NCBI RefSeq assembly: GCF_001957135.1
Contig: NZ_MPHK01000001.1
Span: 186,001-250,000 of the forward strand
Direction: 5' to 3'
DNA from: Shewanella sp. UCD-KL21
GTDB taxonomy: Bacteria > Pseudomonadota > Gammaproteobacteria > Enterobacterales > Shewanellaceae
DNA length: 64,000 nucleotides
The notes under the pieces: model-generated
The model's input: only the letters and a program-made list of their open reading frames with translations
Databases searched by the model: none
What the model was told of the DNA's origin: nothing
Program-made: the position numbers and the translations under genes
Part shown: positions 36,433 through 48,581 of the stretch, one piece after another
Layout of the letters: every line of letters starts with the position of its first letter
Position numbering within the stretch: position 1 is the stretch's first letter

Positions 36433-37351
36433 AAGCCACACGTTCTTCCACTGAAACGGCTGGGCCTTTGATAGACTCAACATGTTGCAAACGTTGTAAA
36501 ATCCCTCTACCGTTTGCGGTTTGAATTGCAAGTCCTGGTCGAGCATTTAGCTCTAGCAGTAATGGACCTCGCTGCTTATCCAAAACCATATCGGTTCCTA
36601 AATAACCCAGTTCACACATTTCATAGGCACTGGATGCGGTATGAAGCAGGGTGTCCCAGTTAGGTACTTGAATTTGCGACAATTCAAATTGAGTATCAGG
36701 ATGCTTTAACACAGGTTCATCAAATTGAACGGCAAATAAACTTTTGCCTGTAGCAATATCTAACCCGACACCAACAGCGCCTTGGTGCAAATTAGCTTTG
36801 CCGTCAGAAGCTGCTGTTGAGCAGCGTAGCATGCCCATTACGGGATAACCTTTAAACACGATTAAGCGTATATCAGGCACGCCTTCGTAACTAAAACCAT
36901 CAAAAACCGGATCAAACTCAATCAAGCCTTCAACAATGGCGACATCAGGGGTACCGCCTAAAGAAAACAACCCACTTAAGATATTGGAGACATGACGATA
37001 AACTTCAGTCGGGGTCACTTCATCGCCATTAGGTTTATAGTAGCGACCGCCTTCCACTTTGGTGATCACCAAAATCCCTTTACCGCCAGACCCTTTTGCT
37101 GGCTTTATCACAAAGCCAGTACGGTCGATGACCATTTGTGGAATATCATTGATTTTGTGCTGCTCTTCAACAACACCAATTAAATCAGGTACCGCAATAC
37201 CATTGGCTAAAGCTAATTGTTTGGTAATCAGCTTGTCATCCACACGTTTGTAATATTTACGCGGATTATATTTTCCAATGTAATCGATATTACGCTTATT
37301 CATATTTAATACGCCTTTACGGCGTAGTTCCCAAGGCCAGGCAAAGTTCAT
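36395..37351 (-). CDS. ATP-grasp ligase (RimK-related, alpha-L-glutamate ligase-like)
   Basis: 318 residues. ATP-grasp features: K83 in VIKPAKGSGGKG (87-92 is the glycine-rich loop), VPDIRLIVFKGYPV, and the metal-binding LLLELNARPGL with E267, N269 and R271. No signal peptide, so cytoplasmic. This subgroup occurs next to transmembrane inactive-transglutaminase proteins and retropepsin-like proteins, as here. It should form an amide bond between an amino acid or peptide and a carboxylate; the substrate is unknown. Start and preceding stop share TAATG, a strong translational coupling. Confidence 0.82.
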   Translation of the reverse strand: MNFAWPWELRRKGVLNMNKRNIDYIGKYNPRKYYKRVDDKLITKQLALANGIAVPDLIGVVEEQHKINDIPQMVIDRTGFVIKPAKGSGGKGILVITKVEGGRYYKPNGDEVTPTEVYRHVSNILSGLFSLGGTPDVAIVEGLIEFDPVFDGFSYEGVPDIRLIVFKGYPVMGMLRCSTAASDGKANLHQGAVGVGLDIATGKSLFAVQFDEPVLKHPDTQFELSQIQVPNWDTLLHTASSAYEMCELGYLGTDMVLDKQRGPLLLELNARPGLAIQTANGRGILQRLQHVESIKGPAVSVEERVAYAKKHFCSNPNF

Positions 37352-38856
37352 TACTGATCTCCAGCCAAAGGTTTAAAGCGTTTAAGCTCAGTGAGACGGT
37401 AGCCAGTGTATTGGCCCATCACTAGCACCATTGCCAAAATCACTAAGTGAATACCTAAGAAGTTAAATACCCAATATTGGATCCAGCTGTTACTCATCGC
37501 AAGGTAGGCTAAAGTCGCGACAAACAAGCTACCTCCACCGGCCATAACTACAGCTTTAGGGCCTTCTTCTTCCCATAAAATTGACATACGTTCAATGGTC
37601 CATGCCAAAATGATCATCGGGAAGAAGGTAATAGTTAAGCCTTCACTTAAGCCCACTTTGTAGGAGATAAGCGTAAACAAGCCGATAATAAATATCACCA
37701 CAATAATAACCGCGGATATTCGGGATATGAGCAGTAAGTTAAGTTGTGATAGGTAAGAACGGATCATTAAGCCAAAGGCCACAATTAGCAAAAAGCCAAT
37801 TAAGCCAGTTAATAAAGTTGTTTGGATAAAGGCTAATGCGATCAGTACCGGCATAAAAGTACCTGATGTCTTGATACCGATAATCACTCTTAAGAACACC
37901 ACCACTAGCACGCCAATTGGTATCAATAAAATCCCTTTAAAGGTACTTTGTTCCTCAAGTGGTAATTGGTACAAAGAAAAATCCAGTGCATCAGAGTTTT
38001 TCATCATATCGATAGAGGTTGCAAGTGCTGAGCGTGTTTCTTGTAACATTGAAAAGTTAACTTGCGAGTTACTGCCGCCAATAACATCTAACACCGACTG
38101 ATTATTGTGTTGCCATAAAACCAAGTTATCAGGACGGCCTTGTTTATTGCCTTCAACATCAAATAAAACCCATTCGCCATTATGGTAAACCTGCACATAA
38201 GGATTCAGTTGCTGACGACGACGTTGGTCTTCTAGCATTAGGCCACTGACTTGTTTTGCAGGAACGCCTTTTGAATGCAGCATTTGTAAAAACAACTGGG
38301 TGCGAGTGTTGACTGATAATAGCAGTGCTAAATTCTGCGATTGATTAGTGTCGTTAATCACTGACATTAACTGCTGTGCATAAGAAAGGTTATTAGCACT
38401 GCGCTGCCATACATCGTTCATGATTTGGTCAGCGGCGCCTTTTTCAGTGACTTGCCATAAAAACGGTTCAGGTGTTTCAGGTACTTCATCTTGGGTGACG
38501 TCAAGTTGACCTGTCGGTACCAGTGTTACACGGTAATATAATGATTGACGTCCAGAGGATTCACGAATTGACCAAACGGCTCTTCTGTCAGCCCCTTCTG
38601 AAATATTTAGACCATATCCAGGTGAGGTCGCATTTTCTGAAAGGACATCAAATGCAGGATCTTGTGGCAAAGAGAGTGATACTTCGGTTGGGTTATTATT
38701 ACCATTAAACATCACTTTGGCTTCCACTGACCAGCTTTGAACCTGCTGACCAGGAAGGAAAGGGACGTTGTGTTCAACACTGCGATAAATACTGGCTGCA
38801 GTGCCAAATATAAATAATAACGCGACGAAGATAAAAAACGGTTTACGTGAATGCAT
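37351..38856 (-). CDS. Membrane protein with inactive transglutaminase domain and multi-TM tail
   Basis: 501 residues. One N-terminal membrane segment (about 6-24), a periplasmic region to about 300, then about seven membrane helices (305-490). The periplasmic part contains a transglutaminase-like fold (VNTRTQLFLQMLHSKGVPAKQVSGL then YVQVYHNGEWVLFDVEG). The catalytic Cys position reads NTRTQ, so it is expected to be inactive, as in the families called inactive transglutaminase fused to 7TM. Likely a sensor or peptide-binding partner for its operon neighbours. It lies 8 bp after the retropepsin-like gene. Confidence 0.82.
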   Translation of the reverse strand: MHSRKPFFIFVALLFIFGTAASIYRSVEHNVPFLPGQQVQSWSVEAKVMFNGNNNPTEVSLSLPQDPAFDVLSENATSPGYGLNISEGADRRAVWSIRESSGRQSLYYRVTLVPTGQLDVTQDEVPETPEPFLWQVTEKGAADQIMNDVWQRSANNLSYAQQLMSVINDTNQSQNLALLLSVNTRTQLFLQMLHSKGVPAKQVSGLMLEDQRRRQQLNPYVQVYHNGEWVLFDVEGNKQGRPDNLVLWQHNNQSVLDVIGGSNSQVNFSMLQETRSALATSIDMMKNSDALDFSLYQLPLEEQSTFKGILLIPIGVLVVVFLRVIIGIKTSGTFMPVLIALAFIQTTLLTGLIGFLLIVAFGLMIRSYLSQLNLLLISRISAVIIVVIFIIGLFTLISYKVGLSEGLTITFFPMIILAWTIERMSILWEEEGPKAVVMAGGGSLFVATLAYLAMSNSWIQYWVFNFLGIHLVILAMVLVMGQYTGYRLTELKRFKPLAGDQ

Positions 38857-38864
38857 TAGAAGTC

Positions 38865-39629
38865 CTATTTAACTTTTGTCGTTATTTGTTTGTCTTTTTT
38901 TCCATGAATATAGCTCTGGCCGACATCGACTACAGCAATATCTTTCATAAATTTACGACCAAGTAGTAAGGGGTAATCTAAATGACTACGATCGGTTAGG
39001 TTTAAGTCTGTTTCAGCGGCGTATTTACCAATTTGTAGGTGGGCATGAATAACGGGACGACGATCTTCAGGTTGTTCAGCGTCTTGTTTGATGCGCACAA
39101 AACGTTCAACTTTGTGTTCAAAAGTATCACCAGGTTGATCTTCACCATTGACCATCACATCGAAGCGAACCCATTGAACGCCATTACGTTCAAATAACAC
39201 AATATTACGGGCGTCTAATGACGATGATTCAGCCCCTGTATCAATACGCGTAGCAAAAGCCGCCTTTAATTCGTCAATAAAAACACTTTCTACTTCACCC
39301 AGAACAAACTTATCGGTAATCGCTGACTCAGGGCACTGAGGTGGTTCATTTAATTGTGCTAATGCGACGGCATCCGCATCCATTTTTTCAGACTGCTTAG
39401 TTAGGGTATCAGTGATTTGTAACTTTAGTTGTTGTACTTCTTCATTTAAGGCAACAATTTCAGGTGTGGCGCTAATACATTGGGTATTAATCGCTTCAAT
39501 AATAGCGGCCTGAGAGCTGGCTAAATTTGAAGTAAACTCTTCACTACCAACCGGAGTTACTTTTTCTGTTGATGCACAGCCGGTGATTAACGCGGCTGTA
39601 CAAGATAAAATAAATACCTGCTTTAACAT
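38865..39629 (-). CDS. Lipoprotein with retropepsin-like aspartic protease domain (PF05618 type)
   Basis: 254 residues. Signal peptide with lipobox LITGC (Cys18), then a coiled coil (about 55-90, NEEVQQLKLQITDTLTK). A domain follows with DTGAESSSLDA (D130-T131-G132, the aspartic protease active-site loop) and a later PLLLGRKFMKD, the partner strand and flap of retropepsins. This family is often misnamed ATP-dependent zinc protease; the sequence shows neither an ATP site nor a zinc motif. Being lipidated, it acts in the periplasm. It lies between cmoB and the 7TM gene. Confidence 0.82.
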   Translation of the reverse strand: MLKQVFILSCTAALITGCASTEKVTPVGSEEFTSNLASSQAAIIEAINTQCISATPEIVALNEEVQQLKLQITDTLTKQSEKMDADAVALAQLNEPPQCPESAITDKFVLGEVESVFIDELKAAFATRIDTGAESSSLDARNIVLFERNGVQWVRFDVMVNGEDQPGDTFEHKVERFVRIKQDAEQPEDRRPVIHAHLQIGKYAAETDLNLTDRSHLDYPLLLGRKFMKDIAVVDVGQSYIHGKKDKQITTKVK

Positions 39630-39658
39630 GATAATTCCTGTTATTTTAATAATCTAGG

Positions 39659-41406
<1,748 letters not shown>

Positions 41407-41615
41407 TCATTTTAGCTAATCCTAACAAATAGCAGCAAGTATCCCATTGGTATTTTTGTAATTTATTTTGTTTATTAGCAATTTTCTCGGTAAATTATTC
41501 ATCTTGTTAGACAATTAGTCGATATAAAACGGTATGATGTACAGAAATTAAAAATAACCAACAAACACATAACCTTTTTCTTCAGAAAAAATACATCTTG
41601 CACAAGGGATAGCGC

Positions 41616-44447
41616 TTGAAGTTCACTCAATTTATATTTGTCATCATAGTCAGTTTAGTGCTCATTACTACTACTTGGGCTAATGCCTCCACAAATGAGA
41701 TGCAAGTAAGCTCACTACCGAAAACGATAACGATTTCAATGAGTGAAGACGCTTACCCTTATCAATTTGTAGATCAAAATGGTAAGCCCTCGGGTTTGAT
41801 GGTCGATTTATGGCATGAATGGTCAGTTAAGAGCGGCATCAAAGTAATTTTTAAACCCATGCCATGGAAGGAGTCACTCTCTGCAGTTGAACAAGGTAAG
41901 GTCGATGCTCATATCGGTATGGCAGTAAACGCCAAAAGAGAGAGAAAATTTGCTTATGCTAATCAAATAACAGCATTAAACAATTACGTTTACCTTCATA
42001 ATGATATCGCCTCTAAAAAAAGTATTACAGATTTAAAACCTTTCAAAATAGGGGTCATTGAAGGCACAGCTCATCTCGATGATTTATTAGCCATTGAACC
42101 TAGACTTACATTCAAAACCTTTAAAACTAAACGCGAACTCGTCGATGCGGTAATTGATGGTGAGCTATATGCTTTTGCAGCTATTCAAGGTTATTACCAA
42201 GGTATTCCTGTTAATTTTGATTTGGCCAATAACTTTAAAACTTCCGCTAGAATTCCAATTAATACAGTTAATTTAGCGCCAGCGGTTGCCAAACGACACC
42301 GTCATTGGGTTGCTGAAATTAACCAAAGTTTTGCGAAAATATCAGCGAAGGCAATCGATGATATTGAAAAACGCTGGTTTGGCTTTAGACGTGAAACTGG
42401 TGGCTTGATGATCGCGATGCAAGTTGAACTTGAGCCGCTTGTTGCTATCAATCCTGATGGTCAACCCCATGGTTTATTTGTCGATATTTGGCAGTTATGG
42501 TCTGAAAAAACCGGCATTAGTATCAACTTTATACCCAGTGATATGAACGGTAGCATTAATTTAGTTAAAAAAGGGTTAGCCGATGTACATATTGGCTATC
42601 CTGAAAGCGATACCATGAATACCGGCCTGCATCGAGTTAATCATTTATACACAGTAAAAAGTCGCTTTTTTAGTTACCAAAAACAGATAACGAATATTAG
42701 TCAGGTTGATGGTAAACGCATTGGTATTTTTGCTACATCGCCTTATATTGTTGAGCTGAGAACATTACTGCCTAATGCGCAACTGCGCTATTACGACTCT
42801 ATGGCTCAAATGGTCAAAGCGAGCCAAGACGGTGATATTGTCGGCTTTGTTGCATCAAGTGCGACGACGTCACATTACTTACTTAATAATAAAAAATGGG
42901 CAGATTTCTATCAGCTCACTTCTACTGAATTTAGCACTGAGATTTATAACCTCATCAATATTGAAAGTACAGAGCTGGCTGAGCGTATCGCCAATGGATT
43001 CAAGCTGATTAGTGTGCATGAACTAAATAAAATAGAACGTAAATGGCTAGTTAACAATGACGATCGCACTTTTATTAGCCGTGATAAGCAAATATTTTTA
43101 AGTCATAACGAGCAAAAATATTTGGACGCCTTAGGTGCATTAAAGTTGGGCTATCTAGAAGACTGGGCACCTATGGAATATCAAAATGAACAGGGTGAGT
43201 TTTCAGGCGTAAACAGCGACGTTGCAGAAATTATCTCTAACCAATTAGGCATTGATATTATTCCAGTTGCTTATCAAGATTGGGATAGCCTTAACAATGA
43301 CATTAAATCAGGCACCATACACATGGTCGCGAGTATGGCCAACAGTAAATTGCAGCAGCCTAGGCTCGAATTTACCGATGGTTACTGGCCATCTCCTTGG
43401 GCCATTACCACCTCACTTACTGAGCAACCACTATTTAATTTAAGTCAATACACAGGTAAACGGATTGCGGTGGTTAAAGGCTACAGCATCAATAATCAAT
43501 TAAGGCAACAATTTCCAGGCTTAAAGATCATGCCTGTGGCTGATGTCAAAAGTGGTTTAAAAGCCGTATCTACAGGTCAAGCTGATTTATTTATTGAGCA
43601 AGTGGTTACCTTGGCTTATGCACTTAATGAAGGCGGCTTTCCTGATTTGAAAATAGCACTGGTAGCAGATTTAGCTGAGCAAAAAAGTCATATTGGCGTC
43701 TATTCAGAACTTAAAAAGCTCATTCCACTAATTGATCGTGCCATCGACACTATTGATGAAACAAAGCAGCAGCAAATGTACCAGCATTGGGTGGCCATAG
43801 ACTTAAGTAGCGAAGCAGATAAATATCAACATTGGTTCAAGATGCTGTTAATAGGGTTAGTTGTTGTTAGCGCGATTACCTTGTTTGTTACTTTGAGTAA
43901 CAGGCGACTAAAGGCAGAAGTGGATCTTCGTAAACAAGCACAATTAGAAAGTAAATTTGCCGCTGAGCATGATCCTGTTACGCATTTACCTAATCGGTGT
44001 TTACTTGATGATAGATTAGCTTGTGCCGTCACTGCTCATCTAAGAGAGCAACATAAATTTGCCATTTTGTTTATTGATATCGATAAGTTCAAACCAGTTA
44101 ATGAGGCCTATGGTCATCATGTTGGCGATCAAGCATTAGTTGCCATAGCAAATAGCTTGAAAAAAGTGGTTAGAAAATCAGATACAGTCTCTCGATTTGG
44201 TGGTGATCAATTTGTCATACTGCTGAATAATATCGATAACGCCGAAAGTGCAATTAAGGTGGCTGAAACCATTACAGCTAACCTAACTGAGCCTCTGGAA
44301 ATTGATGGTCTCAGTCTAACGCTAACTGCCAGTATCGGTGTGGCGATTTATCCTGATGATGGTGATAATGCCATTGCATTGTTAAAGAGCGCCGATAAAA
44401 ATATGTATCGCAAGAAGAAAAGCGCTAACAACTTAGGTTACCAATAA
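41616..44447 (+). CDS. Triple solute-binding sensor with degenerate GGDEF domain
   Basis: 943 residues. The start is TTG at 41616: AAGGGA is 6 bases upstream, and only this start gives the signal segment (FIFVIIVSLVLITTTWANA). Three consecutive SBP_bac_3-type domains follow (about 35-250, 265-470 and 490-735; compare AYPYQFVDQNGKPSGLMVDLWHEW, VAINPDGQPHGLFVDIWQLW and APMEYQNEQGEFSGVNSDVAE). Then come one membrane segment (about 744-765), a short coiled coil and a GGDEF domain. The motif is GGDQF (862-866), with Gln for the metal-ligand Glu; NRCLLDDRLA and DIDKFKPVNE are kept. It probably senses an amino acid or similar small ligand in the periplasm. Cyclase activity is doubtful. No EAL domain. 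Confidence 0.85.
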   Translation: MKFTQFIFVIIVSLVLITTTWANASTNEMQVSSLPKTITISMSEDAYPYQFVDQNGKPSGLMVDLWHEWSVKSGIKVIFKPMPWKESLSAVEQGKVDAHIGMAVNAKRERKFAYANQITALNNYVYLHNDIASKKSITDLKPFKIGVIEGTAHLDDLLAIEPRLTFKTFKTKRELVDAVIDGELYAFAAIQGYYQGIPVNFDLANNFKTSARIPINTVNLAPAVAKRHRHWVAEINQSFAKISAKAIDDIEKRWFGFRRETGGLMIAMQVELEPLVAINPDGQPHGLFVDIWQLWSEKTGISINFIPSDMNGSINLVKKGLADVHIGYPESDTMNTGLHRVNHLYTVKSRFFSYQKQITNISQVDGKRIGIFATSPYIVELRTLLPNAQLRYYDSMAQMVKASQDGDIVGFVASSATTSHYLLNNKKWADFYQLTSTEFSTEIYNLINIESTELAERIANGFKLISVHELNKIERKWLVNNDDRTFISRDKQIFLSHNEQKYLDALGALKLGYLEDWAPMEYQNEQGEFSGVNSDVAEIISNQLGIDIIPVAYQDWDSLNNDIKSGTIHMVASMANSKLQQPRLEFTDGYWPSPWAITTSLTEQPLFNLSQYTGKRIAVVKGYSINNQLRQQFPGLKIMPVADVKSGLKAVSTGQADLFIEQVVTLAYALNEGGFPDLKIALVADLAEQKSHIGVYSELKKLIPLIDRAIDTIDETKQQQMYQHWVAIDLSSEADKYQHWFKMLLIGLVVVSAITLFVTLSNRRLKAEVDLRKQAQLESKFAAEHDPVTHLPNRCLLDDRLACAVTAHLREQHKFAILFIDIDKFKPVNEAYGHHVGDQALVAIANSLKKVVRKSDTVSRFGGDQFVILLNNIDNAESAIKVAETITANLTEPLEIDGLSLTLTASIGVAIYPDDGDNAIALLKSADKNMYRKKKSANNLGYQ

Positions 44448-44525
44448 GCTCAATAGTCTTGATTTATCTCTAACAAATAAACTCAAGGCTTGGCAGCGGT
44501 TAACCAAAAATGCAGCAGATCCACC

Positions 44526-44551
44526 AAAAAAGCATTGGATGATGCTTTTTT
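44526..44551 (+). terminator. Terminator of the GGDEF gene
   Basis: AAAAAAGCAT / ATGCTTTTTT, 10-bp stem with a 6-base loop. The remaining 200 bp before aspS hold no clear feature beyond an AT-rich promoter region. Confidence 0.82.
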
Positions 44552-44748
44552 GCACGTTTATTGTGCTAACTTTTTCCTAAAGCCGCGTTAATTGCAGTAA
44601 ACTATTTCAAAGCTTGTAGTAAAATAATGTTCGGATTTATTTATCACGTCGTTGACGTTGTTTAAGTACTATAGTTGCTAGCATTATTTATCTAATGTTT
44701 AACAGAATTATTTTTTAGAACCTATTACCGAATTAAGGGTAGAGTTAA

Positions 44749-46530
44749 ATGCGCAGTCAATATTGTGGAGACGTCAATAAGTCTCATCTTGGTCAAGAAG
44801 TCACCTTAGTAGGTTGGGTAAACCGTAGCCGTGATTTAGGTGGCGTGATTTTTTTAGATCTTCGTGACAGAGAAGGGATTGTACAAGTTGTTTATGATCC
44901 GGACTTAGAAGATGTTTTCAAGGTTGCCAGTAGTTTACGTGGTGAATTTTGTGTACAAGTTAAAGGCGTGGTGCGTGCAAGACCTGACAGCCAAATCAAT
45001 GCACAAATGAAAACCGGTGAAATTGAAGTATTAGGTAAAGACTTAGTAATTATCAATGCTTCTGCGCCGCTACCATTAAGCATGGATAACTACCAAAACA
45101 ATAGTGAAGAGCAGCGTTTAAAATACCGCTACTTAGATTTACGTCGCCCAGAAATGGCTGACAGAATCGTATTTCGCTCTAAAGTGACCAGCGCTGTGCG
45201 TCGTTTCCTTGATGACAGCGGCTTTTTAGATATTGAAACGCCAATCTTAACCAAAGCAACACCAGAAGGCGCTCGTGATTATCTAGTCCCAAGCCGTACC
45301 TATAAAGGTCAATTCTTTGCCTTGCCTCAGTCACCACAGTTGTTTAAGCAATTGTTGATGATGTCTGGTTTTGACCGTTATTACCAAATCGTAAAATGTT
45401 TCCGTGATGAAGATTTACGTGCAGATCGTCAACCAGAATTTACTCAAATTGATATCGAAACTTCTTTCATGTCGTCAGATCAAGTGATGGCGAAAACTGA
45501 AGCAATGGTTCGTGGTTTATTTAGCGACTTATTAAATGTCGATTTAGGTGAATTCCCACGTATGCCATACGCAGAAGCCATGGCACGTTTTGGTTCAGAC
45601 AAGCCTGATTTACGTAACCCACTAGAGTTAGTGGATATCGCTGATTTGGTTAAAGACGTAGAATTTGCAGTATTCAGTGGTCCAGCTAACGATGTTGAAG
45701 GTCGCGTTGCGGCATTACGCATTCCAACAGGCGCATCTTTGTCTCGCAAACAAATTGACAACTACACTAAGTACGCTGGCATCTACGGTGCTAAAGGCCT
45801 AGCGTGGATGAAGATTAACGACTTATCTGCTGGCATTGAAGGTATTCAGTCACCAGTACTTAAATTCTTAAACGAAGAAATCGTTAACGAAATTATCAAC
45901 CGTACAGGTGCACAAACGGGTGACATCGTGTTATTTGGCGCTGATAAAGCCAATGTTGTTGCTGAAGCAATGGGAGCACTACGTCTTAAAGCCGGTGAAG
46001 ATTTTGACCTACTTGAAGGCGAATGGCGTCCATTGTGGGTTGTTGACTTCCCAATGTTTGAGAAAATTAACGGTGGTTTCCACGCTGTTCACCATCCGTT
46101 TACCGCAGCATGTGATGTCACGCCGGAGCAATTAGAAGCCGATCCAGCTGCTGCGATTTCAGATGCATACGATATGGTATTAAATGGCTGCGAATTAGGC
46201 GGCGGTTCAGTGCGTATCCATAATGCAGAGATGCAAAGTGCGGTATTCCGTATCTTAGGTATTTCAGATGAAGAAGCGAACGAGAAGTTTGGCTTCTTAC
46301 TTGAAGCATTACGTTATGGTACACCACCTCATGCAGGTTTAGCCTTTGGTTTAGATCGCATCATCATGTTAATGACAGGTGCAAGCTCTATTCGTGATGT
46401 TATGGCATTCCCTAAAACAACCACAGCGGCTTGTCCGTTAACCAATGCGCCAGGTTTTGCTAACCCGCAACAGTTAGTTGAATTAGGTATCAATGTTATC
46501 CCACAAGAGAAGCCAACTACTGAAGAGTAA
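44749..46530 (+). CDS. aspS: Aspartyl-tRNA synthetase
   Basis: Charges tRNA-Asp; class II synthetase. 593 residues: N-terminal OB-fold anticodon domain ([26 protein letters not shown]), motif 2 ([18 protein letters not shown]), bacterial GAD insertion (about 280-420), and motif 3 ([15 protein letters not shown]). Length 593 compares with 590 in E. coli. The two tRNA-Asp genes it serves are 40 kb upstream. Confidence 0.98.
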   Translation: MRSQYCGDVNKSHLGQEVTLVGWVNRSRDLGGVIFLDLRDREGIVQVVYDPDLEDVFKVASSLRGEFCVQVKGVVRARPDSQINAQMKTGEIEVLGKDLVIINASAPLPLSMDNYQNNSEEQRLKYRYLDLRRPEMADRIVFRSKVTSAVRRFLDDSGFLDIETPILTKATPEGARDYLVPSRTYKGQFFALPQSPQLFKQLLMMSGFDRYYQIVKCFRDEDLRADRQPEFTQIDIETSFMSSDQVMAKTEAMVRGLFSDLLNVDLGEFPRMPYAEAMARFGSDKPDLRNPLELVDIADLVKDVEFAVFSGPANDVEGRVAALRIPTGASLSRKQIDNYTKYAGIYGAKGLAWMKINDLSAGIEGIQSPVLKFLNEEIVNEIINRTGAQTGDIVLFGADKANVVAEAMGALRLKAGEDFDLLEGEWRPLWVVDFPMFEKINGGFHAVHHPFTAACDVTPEQLEADPAAAISDAYDMVLNGCELGGGSVRIHNAEMQSAVFRILGISDEEANEKFGFLLEALRYGTPPHAGLAFGLDRIIMLMTGASSIRDVMAFPKTTTAACPLTNAPGFANPQQLVELGINVIPQEKPTTEE

Positions 46531-46562
46531 TCTAAAGTTTGGCTACATTGATAAAATAACAA

Positions 46563-46590
46563 ACCGAGGCTTATGCCTCGGTCTGTTTTT
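46563..46590 (+). terminator. Terminator after aspS
   Basis: ACCGAGGC / GCCTCGGT with a TTAT loop, then CTGTTTTT. It may allow partial read-through into yebC. Confidence 0.8.
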
Positions 46591-46648
46591 ATAATACCGA
46601 AGTGTGTAATCTAACAGGTATTGAGACCAGAAATTTAAAGGACTTACC

Positions 46649-47395
46649 ATGGCTGGACACAGTAAATGGGACAATATTAAGCATCGTAAAGCGGCCCAAG
46701 ATGCCAAGCGTGGCAAACTATTCAGTAAATTTATTCGTGAGTTAACAGTTTCAGCACGAGAAGGCGGCTCAGATCCTGATGCTAACCCGCGTCTACGGGC
46801 TGCAATAGACAAAGCCTTATCAAATAATATGACCCGAGACACAGTCGAGCGCGCAGTAAAACGTGGCGCCGGCGAGCTTGATGGTCAGCAGCTTGATACC
46901 ATTATTTATGAAGGTTACGGCCCAGGCGGAACAGCGGTGATGGTTGAAACCATGACCGACAACAAAAACCGAACTGTCTCTGGCGTGCGCAATGCATTCA
47001 GTAAGTCAGGTGGTAACCTAGGCACCGATGGTTCAGTCGCTTACATGTTTACTAAATCAGGGGTTATTTCTTATCCAAATACCGTCGATGAAGATCAACT
47101 GATGGACGCCGCCTTAGAAGCGGGTGCAGATGATGTGGTTACCCATGATAATGGTGCATTTGATGTGCTCACCACGCCTGATGCATTTGGCAGTGTAAAA
47201 GATGCCCTTGATGCAGCAGGGTTTGAAGCTGTAAATGCCGAAGTCACCATGATTGCAGGGACAAAAGCTGATCTAGATGCTGATACTGCCGCAAAATTTA
47301 TGCGCTTGATTGATAACCTTGAAGATCATGATGATGTTCAAGAGGTGTATCACAATGCAGAAATATCAGACGAAGTAATGGAAAGTCTGGGTTAA
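46649..47395 (+). CDS. yebC: YebC/TACO1-family protein
   Basis: 248 residues, start [23 protein letters not shown] split by domains: a helical N-terminus, then two alpha/beta domains ([14 protein letters not shown] is the hallmark). Relatives help translation of difficult peptide stretches or act as regulators. AAAGGA precedes the ATG. Heads yebC-ruvC-ruvA-ruvB, as in E. coli. Confidence 0.95.
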   Translation: MAGHSKWDNIKHRKAAQDAKRGKLFSKFIRELTVSAREGGSDPDANPRLRAAIDKALSNNMTRDTVERAVKRGAGELDGQQLDTIIYEGYGPGGTAVMVETMTDNKNRTVSGVRNAFSKSGGNLGTDGSVAYMFTKSGVISYPNTVDEDQLMDAALEAGADDVVTHDNGAFDVLTTPDAFGSVKDALDAAGFEAVNAEVTMIAGTKADLDADTAAKFMRLIDNLEDHDDVQEVYHNAEISDEVMESLG

Positions 47396-47410
47396 GGATA
47401 TCTTAAAACT

Positions 47411-47932
47411 GTGACAACAATATTAGGCATTGACCCAGGTTCGCGCATTACTGGCTACGGAATCATAAAGTGCCAAGGCAGACAACAACTGTATTTAGGT
47501 AGTGGCTGTATTCGAACCTCTGCAGATGATTTACCGACTCGATTAAAACAAGTTTTTGACGGCATTACTGAAATCATCAAGCAGTACCAACCGGATCAAT
47601 TTGCCATTGAACGGGTTTTTATGGCAAAAAATGCCGATTCGGCTCTAAAGCTTGGACAAGCACGCGGCGCAGCCATTGTGGCGGCCATGAATGCTAATCT
47701 GCCGGTTGCTGAATACAGTGCAACCCAAATTAAAAGTGCTGTTGTAGGGACGGGGCGCGCGCAAAAAGCGCAAGTTCAGCATATGATCCAGCAAATTTTT
47801 AAATTGCCTGCTGCGCCTCAAGCTGATGCAGCCGATGCACTTGGCGTTGCTATTTGTCACTATCACACTTATCAAAGTTTAATTGCAATGGGCGGAAAAG
47901 CTCAAAGCCGCACATATGGAAGATACAAATGA
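47411..47932 (+). CDS. ruvC: Holliday junction resolvase RuvC
   Basis: 173 residues; GTG start. Acidic active site: D in [13 protein letters not shown] in [10 protein letters not shown], and the two Asp residues in [12 protein letters not shown]. Cleaves four-way junctions brought by RuvAB. Stop overlaps ruvA start as ATGA. Confidence 0.97.
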   Translation: MTTILGIDPGSRITGYGIIKCQGRQQLYLGSGCIRTSADDLPTRLKQVFDGITEIIKQYQPDQFAIERVFMAKNADSALKLGQARGAAIVAAMNANLPVAEYSATQIKSAVVGTGRAQKAQVQHMIQQIFKLPAAPQADAADALGVAICHYHTYQSLIAMGGKAQSRTYGRYK

Positions 47933-48546
47933 TTGGAAGATTATGCGGATTGGTGGTTGAGAAACAGGCCCCAGAAATTGTCCTTGATGTTAATGGCGTT
48001 GGTTACGAGTTACAGGTACCAATGACCAGTTTTTACGAGTTACCGGAACTAAACCATACCGCAATGCTATACACCCACTTTGTAGTGCGTGAGGATGCGC
48101 AATTACTTTATGGTTTTATTACTAAGCAAGAGCGAGCGTTATTTCGTTTATTAATAAAAACCAATGGTGTTGGCCCTAAACTGGCGCTTACCATTTTGTC
48201 AGGTATGACCGCTGGCGAGTTTGTTAATTGTGTTGAGCGTGACGATATCGTGACCTTAGTTAAGCTACCCGGTGTCGGTAAAAAAACCGCAGAACGCTTG
48301 GTTATTGAAATGCGCGATAAACTGAAAAGTTTACTCGAAGCCTCTGCGGGCTCCGAGCGTGAGTTTGCATTGCAAAGTAACTATCAACCTGCAGTGGTTG
48401 AAAACAATGCCGAAGAAGATGCCATTGCCGCATTAGTGTCATTAGGCTACAAACCCGCGCAAGCGAGTAAAGCGGTGATAACAGCTTATTCAGACGGCAT
48501 GACCAGCGAAGTATTAATTAAAGCTGCGCTAAAATCGATGCTTTAA
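47929..48546 (+). CDS. ruvA: Holliday junction DNA helicase subunit RuvA
   Basis: 205 residues from the ATG overlapping the ruvC stop. OB domain ([19 protein letters not shown]), two helix-hairpin-helix motifs ([13 protein letters not shown] and [13 protein letters not shown]), and domain III ([19 protein letters not shown]) that contacts RuvB. An upstream ATG at 47854 lies inside ruvC and gives no family match. Confidence 0.97.
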   Translation: MIGRLCGLVVEKQAPEIVLDVNGVGYELQVPMTSFYELPELNHTAMLYTHFVVREDAQLLYGFITKQERALFRLLIKTNGVGPKLALTILSGMTAGEFVNCVERDDIVTLVKLPGVGKKTAERLVIEMRDKLKSLLEASAGSEREFALQSNYQPAVVENNAEEDAIAALVSLGYKPAQASKAVITAYSDGMTSEVLIKAALKSML

Positions 48547-48581
48547 CTCCGGTATTTAATTGCTTAATTAAAGAGATATAA

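Noticed and set aside
38865..39629. ATP-dependent zinc protease, as such proteins are often named
   Set aside because: No ATP-binding or zinc motif; DTGA and LLGRKF indicate a retropepsin-like aspartic protease fold.
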